A stretch of 19,747 nt of DNA, taken from assembly GCA_945860255.1 (NCBI GenBank), contig CAMAQI010000029.1:1-19747 (forward strand), in the 5' to 3' direction. The translations under genes and the position numbers were made by a program. The notes beneath the pieces are model-generated. The model made no database searches and was not told the DNA's origin. It worked only from the letters and a program-made list of their open reading frames with translations. Below, in pieces: positions 7,142 through 14,727 of this stretch; within the stretch, counting starts at the first letter, position 1; each line of letters starts with the position of its first letter. Source of the stretch: Methylacidiphilum caldifontis (GTDB lineage Bacteria; Verrucomicrobiota; Verrucomicrobiia; Methylacidiphilales; CAMAQI01).

Positions 7142-8419
7142 TTGTCCCCGCTCCGTTCATCGTTAAGATCAGCTCTTGTGCCACAACCTCACTCTCGACT
7201 TCTTCTCTCTCTGATCCTCTCCGGAATCTGGTCGCTGCTTCTTTTGTTGTCTCACGCCACACATCTCCTCGATCAAGCCGATCAAAAATTCTCTCTCTGG
7301 GCTCAATTTCAACCTCCCCTCAAAAAAATGGAGAGTCCCTCCCTGGCTCTCATTGCAATTGATCGAATCCCCCCCGAACGCCCCTGGCCTTGGCCTCGAC
7401 TTGATTTCGCCATCACTCTGCGCGCCCTCGTCCCCTGCTTCCCTCAAAGTGTCTCCTTTGAAACCCTCCTCCATGACCGCGATCAACATCAAGAGGCCTT
7501 CGACACCACTTTTGCTCATCTCGTCGAACGTTTTGATCATGTCATCTTTGCCTCCGCAGCCTTTCAGGCCGGCAGTGAATCCCCTCCTCCCCAAAACCTG
7601 ATCTCGATCCCTTTTGAAGGAGAGATCAACTCCCTGACTCCCTATCACTCCCTCTATTGGCCTGTTGAAACCTTTGCCTCCAACTCCCATGTCGGCATTT
7701 CAAACCTTCCCTTAAATCCAAACCAAAAACCGACCTCAATCCCTTTGGTCTTTCGCTGGAGAAATCAGATTATCCCCTCCTTAGCCCTTCAATCGGCCGC
7801 CATTCATCTGCGCGCGGATTTCACCGCTTCCTCTCTCAAGCTCGGCTCTCATTTAACTCTTCGTGATTCCCAAAAAAAGATCCTCCGCATCATTCCCATC
7901 GACTCACAAGGAGCGATGCCCCTCCGTCATCGTTCTCTCGAAACAATCACCATTTCTTTTGATGACTTTCTTCTCTACTCAGACCAACGCGAGCGAGGGG
8001 AACAACCAAAATTCGACCTTAAAACACTTCGCCAAAAACAGGTCTGGATCGGACGCACCGACGAGGCGATCCGCCAAAACTCCGGTGGGGAGGCGCCGGT
8101 TAAAATTCAAATGCTCGCGGTTCAAAATATTCTCTCCTCTGACTTCATTCGATCCCTTTCCTTTGCTTGGATCGCCCTTCTTTTTGTCACCTATGCCTTC
8201 ACTCTCTCCGGACTCGTCACCTTAATTCGCCCACGTTTCTCCATTCCGATTTCCCTCGTCGTCACCGCACTCTATATCGAAATGTCGATCATCCTTTTAC
8301 AAAATCACAACCTTTTGATTCCGGCCCCCGCCTTTCTCCTCCTCAGCCTCGGCTCGATTTTTTCTGGATTTGCCGCCCGAATCTGGGAGTTTAGCGATGA
8401 ACGAGGAAGCACACTATGA
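7142..8419 (+). CDS. CHASE2-domain membrane protein without output domain
   Basis: A 425-residue protein with the layout of a CHASE2 sensor. It has an N-terminal transmembrane helix (about residues 20-37, LLLSLILSGIWSLLLLLS), a large extracytoplasmic domain (about 38-335) and three C-terminal transmembrane helices (about 337-420). The CHASE2-like features are ALIAIDRIPPERPWPWPR near the start of the domain, a middle segment with HVGISNLPLNPNQK, and RQKQVWIGRT before the helices. CHASE2 is normally fused to adenylate cyclase, GGDEF/EAL or kinase domains; here the protein ends about 11 residues after the last helix (IWEFSDERGSTL). The start is uncertain: a stop precedes the TTG at 7142, and a GTG at 7178 is also possible; neither has a Shine-Dalgarno sequence. 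Its stop overlaps the crcB start (ATGA), implying coupled translation. CHASE2 assignment is by pattern only. Confidence 0.72.
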   Translation: MSPLRSSLRSALVPQPHSRLLLSLILSGIWSLLLLLSHATHLLDQADQKFSLWAQFQPPLKKMESPSLALIAIDRIPPERPWPWPRLDFAITLRALVPCFPQSVSFETLLHDRDQHQEAFDTTFAHLVERFDHVIFASAAFQAGSESPPPQNLISIPFEGEINSLTPYHSLYWPVETFASNSHVGISNLPLNPNQKPTSIPLVFRWRNQIIPSLALQSAAIHLRADFTASSLKLGSHLTLRDSQKKILRIIPIDSQGAMPLRHRSLETITISFDDFLLYSDQRERGEQPKFDLKTLRQKQVWIGRTDEAIRQNSGGEAPVKIQMLAVQNILSSDFIRSLSFAWIALLFVTYAFTLSGLVTLIRPRFSIPISLVVTALYIEMSIILLQNHNLLIPAPAFLLLSLGSIFSGFAARIWEFSDERGSTL

Positions 8420-8793
8420 CCCCTATTCACCTCATCCTTCTTGTCGCCCTCGGAGGGGCGCTTGGCTCTGTCGCTCGCTATCTCGCGGCGATAGTGCTCA
8501 ACCCTAAAACAAATCTTCTCTCATGGCCCTGGAGTACCTTCAGCGTCAATCTTATCGGTTGCCTGCTCATTGGCTTGCTCGGTGGTTTTTGGACTAAAAA
8601 TCCCGCCTCTCACGAGTGGAGACTGCTTCTCGTTACCGGTTTTTTGGGAGGATTTACCACCTTCTCCTCCTTTGCCTTAGAATCCCTGACTCTTTTTCAA
8701 ACGAAACCACTCCTCATGCTCAGCTACGTTGCCGCCTCCACAATTTTTGGAATCTCCCTCACCGCCCTCGGTTTCTGGATCACCTCACGCTAA
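8416..8793 (+). CDS. crcB: Fluoride channel CrcB/Fluc
   Basis: A small dual-topology membrane channel that exports fluoride, 125 residues and four transmembrane helices. Conserved features are GGALGSVARY (13-22), the pore Asn in FSVNLIGC (N45), and TGFLGGFTTFSSFALE (74-89), which carries the Phe-box residues and the sodium-site segment. A strong GAGGAAG Shine-Dalgarno lies seven bases before the ATG, inside the 3' end of the CHASE2 gene; the ATG overlaps that gene's TGA. This is one of the few clear Shine-Dalgarno sequences in the window. There is one copy, so a homodimer is expected. Confidence 0.96.
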   Translation: MTPIHLILLVALGGALGSVARYLAAIVLNPKTNLLSWPWSTFSVNLIGCLLIGLLGGFWTKNPASHEWRLLLVTGFLGGFTTFSSFALESLTLFQTKPLLMLSYVAASTIFGISLTALGFWITSR

Positions 8794-8806
8794 GTCCAAA
8801 AGGATA

Positions 8807-8895
8807 ACGGAGGAAGCGCAACTCCGTAGGAAAAAAGGCAAATGAAAGAAATTCAATACCTGTCTCCCGCAGTGGCGCAGAGACGCAGCGTTTAG
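8807..8895. repeat. Degenerate intergenic repeat downstream of crcB
   Basis: This gap contains a hairpin acggag-gaagcgcaa-ctccgt at 8807-8827 and, further on, tgtctcccgcagtggcgcagagacgcagcg (8861-8890), where gtctc (8862-8866) and gagac (8880-8884) can pair. The 'gcagagacgcag' text is related to the 'gcagagaacgcag' repeats near 12.2 and 14.9 kb. No gene is visible. Confidence 0.45.
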
Positions 8896-8957
8896 CCCAT
8901 TTCTTGACGGTTAATTTTCAAGTCTTCTCATTCCGATTTTTGTCAGCACTGATTTAA

Positions 8958-10199
8958 TTAAAACTCGAATTTAAATCGCCCCAATCGTTGGGCAATCTCT
9001 CCCACCACCCGCAACTCCTCGCTCTCTCCCACCGCGGAAAAGGTGACACTAAAACGGACAAACGACCCCGCATCATCCCAAGGGACGGTCGAAATCAAAT
9101 TCTCCGTGATCATCCATTGCGAAAAGGCCTCTCCACTGGCAAACTCAAAACTCTTCCCCTCTCCTACCGCACGCTTTGGCGCAGGGGCATAGAGAAAAAA
9201 GGAGCCCCGGGGCTTCTTCACTTGAAAACCCAACTTTTGCAACGTCGGCACGAGCTGATCCATCCGACGCGAATATTTCGAAGCAATCTTCTCTGTAATC
9301 TCCGGATGATCAAAACAGTAAGCAACCGCATTTTGAATTCCTAAAAACTGCCCGGAATCGGTATTATCTTTCACCGTCGCATAGGCCTTCACCAACAACT
9401 CATTCCCGACGACGAACCCACAACGCCATCCGGTCATATTAAAATTCTTACTGGCAGAGTGGAGCTCCACCCCCACCTCCATCGCACCGGGAGTCGCCAG
9501 AAAACTCATCGGCTTCCCTTCAAAAACCAAAGCCGCATACGCAAAGTCATGAATCACGACGATTCCATTCTTCTTCGCAAAAGCGACCACCTCTTCAAAA
9601 AAGGCCGGAGTCGCACTCGCTCCCGTCGGATTGTTCGGATAGTTAATCACCAAAACCTTCGCCTTCGCCAATACCTCCGCAGGGATACTCTTTAGATCGG
9701 GCAAAAACTGATTTTTCTCGAGCAGAGGAAGATTGTGAACCGTTCCCCCATAATATTTTGCATGAGTCCCAAAAACCGGATAACCAGGAACCGTCATCAA
9801 AACGACATCCCCCGGATTAATCAAACAGGCCGGTAAAATCGAGAGCGCCGCCTTACTTCCAATCGAGTGACAAACTTGACTCTCCGCATCCACGGTCACC
9901 CCGCATAAATTCTTCATGTAACGAGCGGCTGCCTGCTTCAGGACCGATCCCCCATTATCGGCATAGCCACGATTTTCACTCTTCTGAGACTCCTCATGCA
10001 GCTTCTCCACAACCTCCGTAAAAGCCATCTCATCCGGTTCTCCGACTCCAAGATCAAACAGCTCTTTCCCCGGATTTTGCTCCATCGCCGCCCGTTTCGC
10101 GCGCTTGATTTTCTCAAATTTGTAAATCGCGGTATCCTTGCCGAACATATTTCCGCCGATTCTCTCCGCAAACAACGATTGGATATAGCTTTCTTGCAT
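8958..10199 (-). CDS. dapL: LL-diaminopimelate aminotransferase (probable DapL), PLP class I/II
   Basis: A 413-residue fold-type I PLP aminotransferase. The N-terminus (IQSLFAERIGGNMFGKD, then IYKFEKIKRAKR) closely matches LL-diaminopimelate aminotransferases, which convert tetrahydrodipicolinate directly to LL-DAP for lysine and peptidoglycan synthesis. PLP-site residues are visible: N190 in YPNNPTGA, D218 and Y221 in HDFAYA, K251 in SASKNFNMTGWRCGF, and a C-terminal Arg in FVRFSVTF. The long start at 10199 is preferred over the internal ATG at 10148 because it keeps the conserved FAERIGG segment. DapL is typical of Verrucomicrobiota, Chlamydiota, cyanobacteria and spirochaetes. A broader aspartate-type aminotransferase cannot be fully excluded. 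No other dap genes are in the window. Confidence 0.8.
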   Translation of the reverse strand: MQESYIQSLFAERIGGNMFGKDTAIYKFEKIKRAKRAAMEQNPGKELFDLGVGEPDEMAFTEVVEKLHEESQKSENRGYADNGGSVLKQAAARYMKNLCGVTVDAESQVCHSIGSKAALSILPACLINPGDVVLMTVPGYPVFGTHAKYYGGTVHNLPLLEKNQFLPDLKSIPAEVLAKAKVLVINYPNNPTGASATPAFFEEVVAFAKKNGIVVIHDFAYAALVFEGKPMSFLATPGAMEVGVELHSASKNFNMTGWRCGFVVGNELLVKAYATVKDNTDSGQFLGIQNAVAYCFDHPEITEKIASKYSRRMDQLVPTLQKLGFQVKKPRGSFFLYAPAPKRAVGEGKSFEFASGEAFSQWMITENLISTVPWDDAGSFVRFSVTFSAVGESEELRVVGEIAQRLGRFKFEF

Positions 10200-10218
10200 G
10201 GGCGAAAACCTAACGCCC
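10200..10218 (-). promoter_or_regulatory. Hairpin abutting the dapL start codon
   Basis: On the minus strand GGGCG-TTAGGTTTT-CGCCC ends directly at the ATG of dapL. The only Shine-Dalgarno-like bases (TAGG) lie in the loop. Such a hairpin could limit ribosome access. The stem is only 5 bp, though GC-rich. A regulatory role is inference. Confidence 0.3.
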
Positions 10219-10293
10219 TTTTTAAATCCGACAATTCCGATTTTTTAAAAAAAATTATTTGAAACCACTCATTTTCACGAACGCCGACAAAGA

Positions 10294-10851
10294 CTACGGT
10301 GTTTCTGTAGGTTCCGTTGGGAGCACGGTCGTCCTCCGTCGCGCTTTCGGCCAATACGCTCGAATCAGAAAATACCCGGTCACCGAGATCAGCAACCCCA
10401 GCGCCAAGGCTCCTGTATAAAGAGGAACAATCACATCCCGAAAAGAAAACTCTCCCAGAGCCGTCCACCCCTTCTCATCGAGCAATTTCACCGAATCAGA
10501 AAAAGCCCCCGAAGGAGGCATCCCCAACACCAAACAGCCAAAATAATAACAGGCAGGGAGATGAACAATCGCCGTCAACGGATTACTTAACCATTGCAGC
10601 GCAAAAGCGACAGGAACATTCGCACGAAATAAAATCGCCAAAGGAACCGCAATAAAGGACTGAAACGGAAGAAAAGGAACAACCGAAATCAGAATCCCAA
10701 TCAACCAGGCCCGCGCCACCGATTCGGCCTGAAAGGACCACAAATCTTTCGCAAGCGCCCCATCCCCTAAAAAACGATGAATCGTCCCCCCCCGCAATTT
10801 CTTGCGAGAAAACCCCTTCTGATGCAACCATCGAGTCAATTTAAGAGACAT
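10294..10851 (-). CDS. DUF2062-domain membrane protein
   Basis: A 185-residue inner-membrane protein of the DUF2062 family, whose biochemical function is unknown. The family hallmarks are visible: a membrane stretch ending in a small-residue/proline turn (LIGILISVVPFLPFQSFIAV), then LFRANVPVAFALQWLSNPLT, where the RxNxP and SNPLT segments are diagnostic. A further helix (AIVHLPACYYFGCLVLG) and a C-terminal helix (YTGALALGLLISVTGYFLI) follow. The N-terminus is basic and cytoplasmic-looking. The ATG at 10851 has a GAGG four bases upstream, a slightly close Shine-Dalgarno. It precedes dapL on the same strand with a 94-bp gap, so co-transcription is possible but unproven. Confidence 0.88.
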   Translation of the reverse strand: MSLKLTRWLHQKGFSRKKLRGGTIHRFLGDGALAKDLWSFQAESVARAWLIGILISVVPFLPFQSFIAVPLAILFRANVPVAFALQWLSNPLTAIVHLPACYYFGCLVLGMPPSGAFSDSVKLLDEKGWTALGEFSFRDVIVPLYTGALALGLLISVTGYFLIRAYWPKARRRTTVLPTEPTETP

Positions 10852-10976
10852 GGCCTCACTCTAACTCAAAGCTCCCTCCTGTCCAAAATAAAGATCAATA
10901 GGAGGATAGAATTAATTTTCATTCTCTGACTCGCCCCCACATTTCAAAGAAATCAAAACCGATTCTCTCTCTTACT

Positions 10977-11041
10977 TCGCTCAATGTCAAAAAATGCGTC
11001 AGGAGTTTGACTGACACCAGTATTTACCAAAGATTGAGCGA
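10977..11041. promoter_or_regulatory. Inverted repeat and possible promoter upstream of purS
   Basis: A perfect 9-bp inverted repeat, tcgctcaat (10977-10985) and attgagcga (11033-11041), encloses 47 bp. Inside it gtcaaa (10986-10991) can also pair with tttgac (11006-11011). A TTGACT at 11007-11012 followed after 17 bp by AAGATT (11030-11035) is a weak sigma-70-like promoter for purS-purQ. The arrangement could be an operator or a structured leader. No known purine riboswitch core was recognised. The rest of 10852-11143 shows nothing else. Confidence 0.3.
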
Positions 11042-11143
11042 TGTCATTGTGGGCTGGGGAGGAATAAAATCCCAAACCTGCCTTATTTTTTAAGGTTGCC
11101 ATCATCTTCTGGCTGTCTTAGATATCACCCACTTAATTATCTT

Positions 11144-11383
11144 ATGAAAGCCACCATTATTGTGACCCCGAAAAAGAGCGTCCTCGATCCGCAAGGAGAG
11201 GCCGTTAAAAATGCCATTCATCAACAGGGTATGGATTGCGTGACTCACGCTCGTATCGGAAAAATCATCGAACTCGATATCTCCGGAACCGATGTCACGT
11301 TGACCCGTCAAAAGCTGGAAAAAATCGCTCTCGAAGTTCTCTCCAATCCAGTGATTGAAGATTTTAGAATCGAACTCGAATAA
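11144..11383 (+). CDS. purS: Phosphoribosylformylglycinamidine synthase subunit PurS
   Basis: A 79-residue small subunit of the three-part FGAM synthetase (PurS-PurQ-PurL), fourth step of de novo purine synthesis. PurS bridges the glutaminase PurQ and the synthetase PurL and helps ammonia channelling. The sequence has the family's ferredoxin-like pattern: MKATIIVTPKKSVLDPQGEA at the start, ALxxxG-like NAIHQQGMDCV, RIGKIIELDI, and the closing NPVIEDFRIELE. The ATG at 11144 matches the family start; a longer frame from 11096 adds non-conserved residues. The purQ ATG follows 18 bases after the stop, so they form an operon. Confidence 0.95.
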   Translation: MKATIIVTPKKSVLDPQGEAVKNAIHQQGMDCVTHARIGKIIELDISGTDVTLTRQKLEKIALEVLSNPVIEDFRIELE

Positions 11384-11401
11384 TTTCAAACGAGATCAAT
11401 C

Positions 11402-12088
11402 ATGCGCTGGGCTGTTGTACAATTTCCGGGATCAAACTGCGATCAAGACTGTCTCTATCTTCTTCAGGAGGTCTTGAAGCAGGAGGCTTACTATGTCTGG
11501 CATAAAGATTCCGATCTGAAGAATGCCGACGGAATCGTTCTTCCCGGCGGATTCTCCTACGGCGATTATCTCCGCTGCGGGGCGATTGCGAAGCTCTCTC
11601 CAGTCATGAAGTCAGTCGTTCAAGCGGCAAATGAAGGAAAGATTGTCGTTGGAATCTGTAACGGCTTTCAAGTGCTTTGTGAGTCGGGACTCCTTCCTGG
11701 GGCTTTGATTCGAAATAAAAATCTGAAGTTCCGCTGTCATCAGCAGTTGATTCGCGTTGAAAACACCAAAACTCGTTTCACCTCGAAATATGAATCTCAA
11801 GCCGTTCTCAATCTTCCGATCGCTCACGGTGAGGGCTCCTATTTTGCCGATCCTTCTACTTTGAAATCGATTGCTCAAAACAAGCAGATTCTTTTCCGTT
11901 ATTGTAGCGAAGAGGGATCGATCACCGACTTCAGCAACCCGAATGGGGCTTGTGAAAATATTGCCGGGATCTGCAATACGAAAGGGAATGTCCTTGGCCT
12001 GATGCCGCATCCTGAACGTGCCGCGGAATCGGCTCTCGGATGTGTCGATGGTCTTGGAATCTTCCAGTCGATCATCAACGGCTCTTAG
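11402..12088 (+). CDS. purQ: Phosphoribosylformylglycinamidine synthase, glutaminase subunit PurQ
   Basis: A 228-residue class I glutamine amidotransferase supplying ammonia to PurL for FGAR amidation. The nucleophile elbow is GICNGFQ with Cys86; the rest of the triad is His203 and Glu205 in LMPHPERA. Other PurQ-specific motifs are VVQFPGSNCDQD at the N-terminus, VLPGGFSYGDYLRCGAIAK, and IAHGEGSYFAD. Length is typical. It directly follows purS, and PurL must be encoded elsewhere. Catalytic residues are all intact, so the enzyme should be functional. Confidence 0.97.
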   Translation: MRWAVVQFPGSNCDQDCLYLLQEVLKQEAYYVWHKDSDLKNADGIVLPGGFSYGDYLRCGAIAKLSPVMKSVVQAANEGKIVVGICNGFQVLCESGLLPGALIRNKNLKFRCHQQLIRVENTKTRFTSKYESQAVLNLPIAHGEGSYFADPSTLKSIAQNKQILFRYCSEEGSITDFSNPNGACENIAGICNTKGNVLGLMPHPERAAESALGCVDGLGIFQSIINGS

Positions 12089-12186
12089 TCGACGCACTTC
12101 CTCCTCAGGCCTCTCTTTCGGCCCATTTCATCCATAGAGAACTTATCAGAACCGCAACAGCATTTGACCTGTAAACCAGTAATTTT

Positions 12187-12230
12187 GCCGCAGAGAACGC
12201 AGAGAACTCAAAAATGAAAAAATAATTCAG
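12187..12230 (+). repeat. 44-bp dispersed repeat, copy 1
   Basis: This segment (gccgcagagaacgcagagaa, then ctcaaaaatgaaaaaataattcag) matches the reverse complement of 14887-14930 at 41 of 44 positions; the three differences are at repeat positions 4, 16 and 37. It is followed at once by a short hairpin caggt-aaaa-acctg (12228-12241). It lies in the convergent gap between purQ and the GT4 gene (12089-12346), where no gene is seen. The 'gcagagaacgcagagaa' text belongs to a repeat type common between genes in several bacterial phyla. Confidence 0.8.
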
Positions 12231-12346
12231 GTAAAAACCTGCTCCATCGATCGATTTTCTTGTTGAGCCTCGGTTTCTCCTTGTGGCGTGATCCCGATAG
12301 ATTCCTAATGCATGAAATGAATTTAAGCTATTTAGCTATCCGGCTA

Positions 12347-13534
12347 TTAAGCCCTCCGAGAGGAGCGAGGATCAAACATCTTTTCGGCGACGATAGCGGC
12401 GTTTTTCTCCCAGGAGTTCTCTTGGAGGTAGGGATCCCAGTTCAACTCTCGAGGATTGAGAAGCCATTTTTCAAGACCCCCTTCCAAGGCCTGTAAATCA
12501 TCCGGCTCGACCCAATATCCGATCGCATAGTCTCTCAAGATCTCTTTTAAACAGCCGTCACCAGCCGAAACGAGTGCCGGCTTTCGAAATCCGACGGCGG
12601 CACTGAGAACTCCACTGGCCGAAAGAAAAGAGGCGCTGTAGGGAAGGAGAACGAGGTCACAGGCGGCAAAGTAGTCGGAAGCGATTTCCATCGGCACGTG
12701 CCGAATATCCCATCGACATTGAGGGGCGACCCCCTCTTGGAGAGCGATTTGTTGATAATAGTCAGCCCCATGATCGCGAGAGGATTGAGAATTCCCTGCA
12801 ATCAGGAGATAAAGTTGAGGGAATTTCTTGAGTGCCCGAATCAAGAGGGATAAATTTTTATTATTTCGCAAATGACCAAAGGCCAATAAAAGTTTTCCCT
12901 CTTCCGGAATCACAAAGGATTCTCGTACTTGCTGTCCCGATCTTTTGGGGAGCATGAACTCGAAAGTTCCTTGAGGAATCAAGGTCACTCGGGATTGGGG
13001 TTGAGCCCCTCCTGTATCTAAGGCGATATTTTCGTGCTCAAAAGCCTCTCGAATAAAGGAGTAGGCGGTTCGAATACAATAGCGATGCCACCAGAGTGGT
13101 CCGACGACAAAGTCACGAATCGGTTCATGAACCATCGCCCCGAAAACAACTCCTTTCTCAGAGAGATTTCTCAGTAAAGGAACCCAAAAAGGGGCGAGAT
13201 ATTCAAAATAGGAGATTAAAAGGACATGGCTCCATTTTTCTTTTCTCACGATCTTTTGAAGTAAATAAAAATTAAAGAGATGACGAAAAAAATAGAGAGC
13301 CGACTTAAATGCCCCCTTTTTAAGATGAGAAAACTCTGGCTCCAGCAACTCTGCCCTCAATTGATACCGTCGATCCTTTCTCTGGGGATAGAGAGGACTC
13401 CCTAACATTTCTACCTGAACCCCCTGATCGATCAGAGCATTGGCTTGAAGATGCGCATAATCGGAGAGCCCCCCTTTACAAAAAGGGCAATAGAGCAAAA
13501 TCTTTCGACTGCCAGGCGATCCAGATGGAATCAT
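12347..13534 (-). CDS. GT4-type glycosyltransferase
   Basis: A 395-residue GT-B fold protein. The N-terminal domain opens with KILLYCPFCKGGLSDYAHLQ, a strand-loop typical of GT4 acceptor domains. The C-terminal donor-binding domain starts near LLLAFGHLRNNKNLSLLIRA, and continues with YLLIAGN, a catalytic-loop region ACDLVLLPYSASFLSASGVL, and LVSAGDGCLKEI. In classical GT4 enzymes the last region carries an EGFG/EAMA-type E-x7-E motif; here it is SASGVLSAAVGFRKPALVS, so the first Glu appears replaced, as in some fucosyl/heptosyl-like subgroups. There is no signal peptide or membrane segment, so it is cytosolic or peripheral. It follows the DegT aminotransferase gene by 26 bp on the same strand, suggesting that the amino sugar made by one may be used by the other. 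Confidence 0.82.
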   Translation of the reverse strand: MIPSGSPGSRKILLYCPFCKGGLSDYAHLQANALIDQGVQVEMLGSPLYPQRKDRRYQLRAELLEPEFSHLKKGAFKSALYFFRHLFNFYLLQKIVRKEKWSHVLLISYFEYLAPFWVPLLRNLSEKGVVFGAMVHEPIRDFVVGPLWWHRYCIRTAYSFIREAFEHENIALDTGGAQPQSRVTLIPQGTFEFMLPKRSGQQVRESFVIPEEGKLLLAFGHLRNNKNLSLLIRALKKFPQLYLLIAGNSQSSRDHGADYYQQIALQEGVAPQCRWDIRHVPMEIASDYFAACDLVLLPYSASFLSASGVLSAAVGFRKPALVSAGDGCLKEILRDYAIGYWVEPDDLQALEGGLEKWLLNPRELNWDPYLQENSWEKNAAIVAEKMFDPRSSRRA

Positions 13535-13560
13535 TGTGATTTAAAGAATGTCCCGATCCT

Positions 13561-14727
13561 TCAAAGAGTCGAGCGAGGAGTCGAACAAATTAAATCACAG
13601 ATCCAATCGACTTGCTCCACCGTGAGTCCTGGAAAAAGGGGGACAACGACCACCCCTCGCCCAAAATCTCGACTCACGGGAGTCTCATCGGAATCACCGT
13701 CGGAGAAGGCGGTGAGATCGGAAACACACGGGTAATGTAAAGTCGTTTGGACTCCTGCCGACTTTAACTGTTGAACAAGGAGAGCGCGCTCTTCCTGAGA
13801 GGAGGCGATCAGGGACATTAAATGATAGGCACTATCCCCGGAGTAATTTCGATAAGCGACTTTAAATCGATCCTGCTGACTCAACCGTTCCTGATAGTGA
13901 TGCGCTAAAAGAGCGCGCCGTTTATTCTTCTCTGGTAATTTTCGGAGTTGAATACGACCCATCGCCGCTCTCACTTCATCAAAGCGAAAATTAAATCCCT
14001 CGGAGACGATATCATAATAATCCGCTCCCGCATGACGATCCCAGACAAACTGAGTCATGCCGTGACAACGCATCCGTTTCAAGGGCTCAACCAAATCCCC
14101 GCGATCGGTGAGGATCATCCCTCCCTCTCCAACGGCTAAATTTTTATTACTATAAAAGGAGAAACAGGCGACATCGCTACATCCCCCGACAAAACGTCCG
14201 TGGGGAAAACGCTTTTGGGAATCTTGATACTGTGCGCCAATGGCGTGACAGGCATCTTCAATCAACGAAATCTGATGCTCTCGACAAATCGCAGAAATCT
14301 CTGCCATGCGACAAGGATACCCCGCATAGTGCATGACCACAACGGCCTTCGTTTTTGCGGTGATCTTACGACGAATCTCCTCTGGAGAGATCGTCGGCTC
14401 CTCGAGACTCAAAATATCAGCAAAGATTGGAACGGCGCGGACGGCACGAGTCATATTTGCGGCGGCGACAAAATTCATCGCGGGCTGCACGACCTCCGCC
14501 CCATCTCGAGCCCCGACGGCTAAAAGCGAAAGATAGAGAGCCGAACTCGCACTCGAAACAGCGATCGCATGGCGAACCCCCATTGCCGTGGCAAACTCTT
14601 TTTCAAAGGCCTCGACTTGAGGTCCCATCGATAACCAGCGACTCCTGAGAACCTGCGTCGCCGCCTCAATCTCCTCCTCCCCATAATCAAGATCGAACAA
14701 TGGAATTTTCCAATAAGAGGTCGGCAT
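13561..14727 (-). CDS. DegT/DnrJ/EryC1/StrS-family sugar aminotransferase
   Basis: A 388-residue PLP-dependent aminotransferase acting on nucleotide-linked keto sugars to make amino sugars for surface glycans. Signatures are PLFDLDYGEEEIEAATQVLR, SRWLSMGPQVEAFEKEFA, the phosphate-binding SSASSALYLSLLA, ALIEDACHAIGA-like LIEDACHAIGAQ, and the PLP lysine in FSFYSNKNLAVGEGG (K195 from this start). I chose the ATG at 14727; a TTG four codons earlier also stays in frame. The C-terminal part has the expected substrate-binding AYHLMSL and TTLHYPCVSDL segments. With the GT4 gene it forms a two-gene unit; no nucleotidyltransferase, epimerase or dehydratase for the sugar lies in the window. Confidence 0.93.
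   Translation of the reverse strand: MPTSYWKIPLFDLDYGEEEIEAATQVLRSRWLSMGPQVEAFEKEFATAMGVRHAIAVSSASSALYLSLLAVGARDGAEVVQPAMNFVAAANMTRAVRAVPIFADILSLEEPTISPEEIRRKITAKTKAVVVMHYAGYPCRMAEISAICREHQISLIEDACHAIGAQYQDSQKRFPHGRFVGGCSDVACFSFYSNKNLAVGEGGMILTDRGDLVEPLKRMRCHGMTQFVWDRHAGADYYDIVSEGFNFRFDEVRAAMGRIQLRKLPEKNKRRALLAHHYQERLSQQDRFKVAYRNYSGDSAYHLMSLIASSQEERALLVQQLKSAGVQTTLHYPCVSDLTAFSDGDSDETPVSRDFGRGVVVVPLFPGLTVEQVDWICDLICSTPRSTL

Noticed and set aside
10200..10223. Intrinsic terminator on the plus strand (gggcg...cgccc followed by ttttt)
   Set aside because: No plus-strand gene precedes it; it is more meaningful as a hairpin at the dapL start.
11102..11389. 95-residue frame antisense to purS
   Set aside because: Shadow of the well-supported purS gene.
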